Assembly: GCA_964587885.1 (NCBI GenBank)
Contig: CAZPME010000001.1
Coordinates: 62,001-126,000 of the forward strand
Direction: 5' to 3'
DNA length: 64,000 bases
Source: UBA60 sp964587885
GTDB taxonomy: Archaea > Thermoplasmatota > Poseidoniia > Poseidoniales > Poseidoniaceae
The translations under genes were made by a program, and so were the position numbers. Numbering within the stretch: the stretch's first letter is position 1; every line of letters starts with the position of its first letter. Under the pieces are notes generated by a model. It saw only the letters and a list, made by a program, of their open reading frames with translations. It ran no database searches and was not told the DNA's origin. Positions 62,752 to 64,000 of the stretch are shown in pieces.

Positions 62752-64000
62752 ATGCACTCGCTTGAGCAAACGCAGGATACCGAAACCACGGTAGAGTACG
62801 AGATTTTCTCGGCACTTTCTATGGCAGGGGTCCAAGGTCGAATCAAGGCCGTATTATCAGAAGAAAAGTTGCTATTGGAACGCCGTACTGGGCACACTCT
62901 ACAATTGAAAATAAGCGCCATGAATCGCCTTCGCCATCATCATTCTTCCCTTGTCCCCCGCTGGATTCTAGGGTTCGGACTGGTCCTGCTATACGGCGCT
63001 TGGCGTGTATTTGTAGGCCAGCCAGCAATCATCATGCTTATCGTAGGCACTTTTACTGTATTGGCATTCATTCTTGGTCGCCGACCTACTCTAACCATAG
63101 ATACGGAATCAGGGGATTGTCATACATTGTTTGGTAATGATGCTTCGCTGATGCGAATGTGCTATTTAGTCAAGCGTTTGCAAAGTGGAATCTGCTTAGA
63201 TGATGCCCGTAAAGGCTTAGAATTACTTGAGCGGGAAGCCGATTATCCTTCAATTAGCCCATTGGAGGGAATAATAGGTAATGATGATCCGATACATATG
63301 CAAGCACCTGTTGCACTAGAGGTCTTTCTAGGTAACGATGAAGTTTCCAAACCTTTCGACCTTCTCCCTGAATGGGCTGCCAAAGATTCCAATAGCCCCC
63401 TCAGTATCATTGAGCCGACTTATACCGAGAGAGTCAATGAAATCGACTCGGGTTCAAATCCTAATCATATGAGTCAACCAGCACCCTTCCTGCGAGCTGA
63501 ATCCGTCCGCCAAGATATGCGAAATCAAGGCCACGCTCAGATACAAGCCCCAAACCCTTGGCAACAACCACAATTGCAACAAACCAATTCAAGTCCACAA
63601 CAACAATTTGAAGATTATCATAATCCGTACTCCGAACCTGTTCCTCAGCAAAGCACTAATTCAAATACAGATTCCATGTTTGGTGGCTTTGATATGTTCG
63701 CCGAAGGGGGGCTATTTGATTCACCTGAACCTAGTCAATCAAACTACGACACACCATCATATTCAAGAGAGTCACAGCCACAATCAAGTTGGGCCCCTTC
63801 ACAACCTCACAATGGGAATTCCATGGCCAGTGCCGAGAACAATCAAATAAATTCATTTAATTTGCCCAATCCAACTCAATCCGCCGATGGTGGTTTCAAT
63901 AGCCAGCGATGGCAAAACCCGGATACTCGCCCTGCCCCAACACAGAGTTCATATCAAATGATTGAACAAAGGGCAGGTAATTTACCACCAGCAAATCAAG
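62752..64000 (+). CDS. membrane protein with long Gln/Asn/Pro/Ser-rich domain (partial, runs off the end)
   Basis: The frame is open from ATG 62752 to the window edge, at least 416 residues. An N-terminal soluble part of about 70 residues (MHSLEQTQDTETTVEYEIF) is followed by two membrane helices (about 80-115), forming a hairpin. A cytosolic domain (RPTLTIDTESGDCHTLFGND, LMRMCYLVKRLQSG) follows. From about residue 235 it becomes low-complexity sequence rich in Q, N, S and P. I recognise no family. The first 70 residues and the stretch after the helices look like two halves of a PH-like sheet split by the helices; that is speculative. Confidence 0.75.
   Translation, partial: MHSLEQTQDTETTVEYEIFSALSMAGVQGRIKAVLSEEKLLLERRTGHTLQLKISAMNRLRHHHSSLVPRWILGFGLVLLYGAWRVFVGQPAIIMLIVGTFTVLAFILGRRPTLTIDTESGDCHTLFGNDASLMRMCYLVKRLQSGICLDDARKGLELLEREADYPSISPLEGIIGNDDPIHMQAPVALEVFLGNDEVSKPFDLLPEWAAKDSNSPLSIIEPTYTERVNEIDSGSNPNHMSQPAPFLRAESVRQDMRNQGHAQIQAPNPWQQPQLQQTNSSPQQQFEDYHNPYSEPVPQQSTNSNTDSMFGGFDMFAEGGLFDSPEPSQSNYDTPSYSRESQPQSSWAPSQPHNGNSMASAENNQINSFNLPNPTQSADGGFNSQRWQNPDTRPAPTQSSYQMIEQRAGNLPPANQ

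Overview
The window reads as a chromosomal segment of an uncultured marine planktonic euryarchaeon, most likely Marine Group II (Candidatus Poseidoniales, Thermoplasmatota). It encodes archaeal information-processing genes (PCNA clamp, TFS/RpoM, Nop5 and fibrillarin, an exosome Csl4 homologue, a TBP-like protein, an archaeal SelB-like protein). These sit among very large secreted proteins with a C-terminal membrane anchor: subtilases with calcium-binding repeats and a 1905-residue surface protein. Base composition is fairly even and genes are packed tightly. No intergenic stretch exceeds about 270 bases, I see no tRNA, rRNA, insertion sequence or CRISPR array, and two 100-N scaffold gaps (40891-40990, 51730-51829) interrupt the assembly.

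Layout. 1-5 kb: sugar and surface glycan genes (3' end of a phosphoglucose/phosphomannose isomerase, a large membrane protein, a GT2 glycosyltransferase, a sugar-nucleotide epimerase) plus an M23 peptidase. 5-13 kb: aspartate-semialdehyde dehydrogenase, a proline-rich protein, a zinc ribbon, a METTL5-like methyltransferase, a GtrA protein, a Csl4 protein fused to two RRM domains, a radical SAM protein and a SMUG1-type uracil-DNA glycosylase. 13-25 kb: a subtilase, an acyl-CoA synthetase, the NAD(P)HX repair enzyme and a fused isobutyryl-CoA mutase (IcmF). 25-33 kb: aquaporin, Fpg, Sco1, fibrillarin, Nop5, TFS, PCNA, a second GT2 and an ABC exporter. 34-41 kb: a second subtilase with about twenty calcium-binding repeats and an Asp-box lipoprotein. 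41-51 kb: the most unusual locus, described next. 51-64 kb: a surface protein, a TatD hydrolase, the TBP-like protein, the 1905-residue surface protein, a ThiI-like PP-loop protein, an acyl-CoA thioesterase, the SelB-like protein and an unfinished membrane protein.

The key system is a three-gene minus-strand operon: FabI-like enoyl reductase, then a 2.9-kilo-residue type I synthase (KS-AT-degenerate ACP-KS-ACP-ACP-KR-DH), then a 4'-phosphopantetheinyl transferase. Together these supply every step of iterative reductive acyl-chain synthesis, with enoyl reduction in trans. That is striking for an archaeon, whose membrane lipids are normally isoprenoid. Acyl-CoA synthetase, IcmF and acyl-CoA thioesterase genes elsewhere in the window fit a cell that handles acyl-CoAs. 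Both obvious carrier domains have Thr where the phosphopantetheine-bearing Ser is expected. The synthase also seems to start at an AUU codon: four genes share the pattern GGTGA, four bases, start codon, and here the start codon is ATT.
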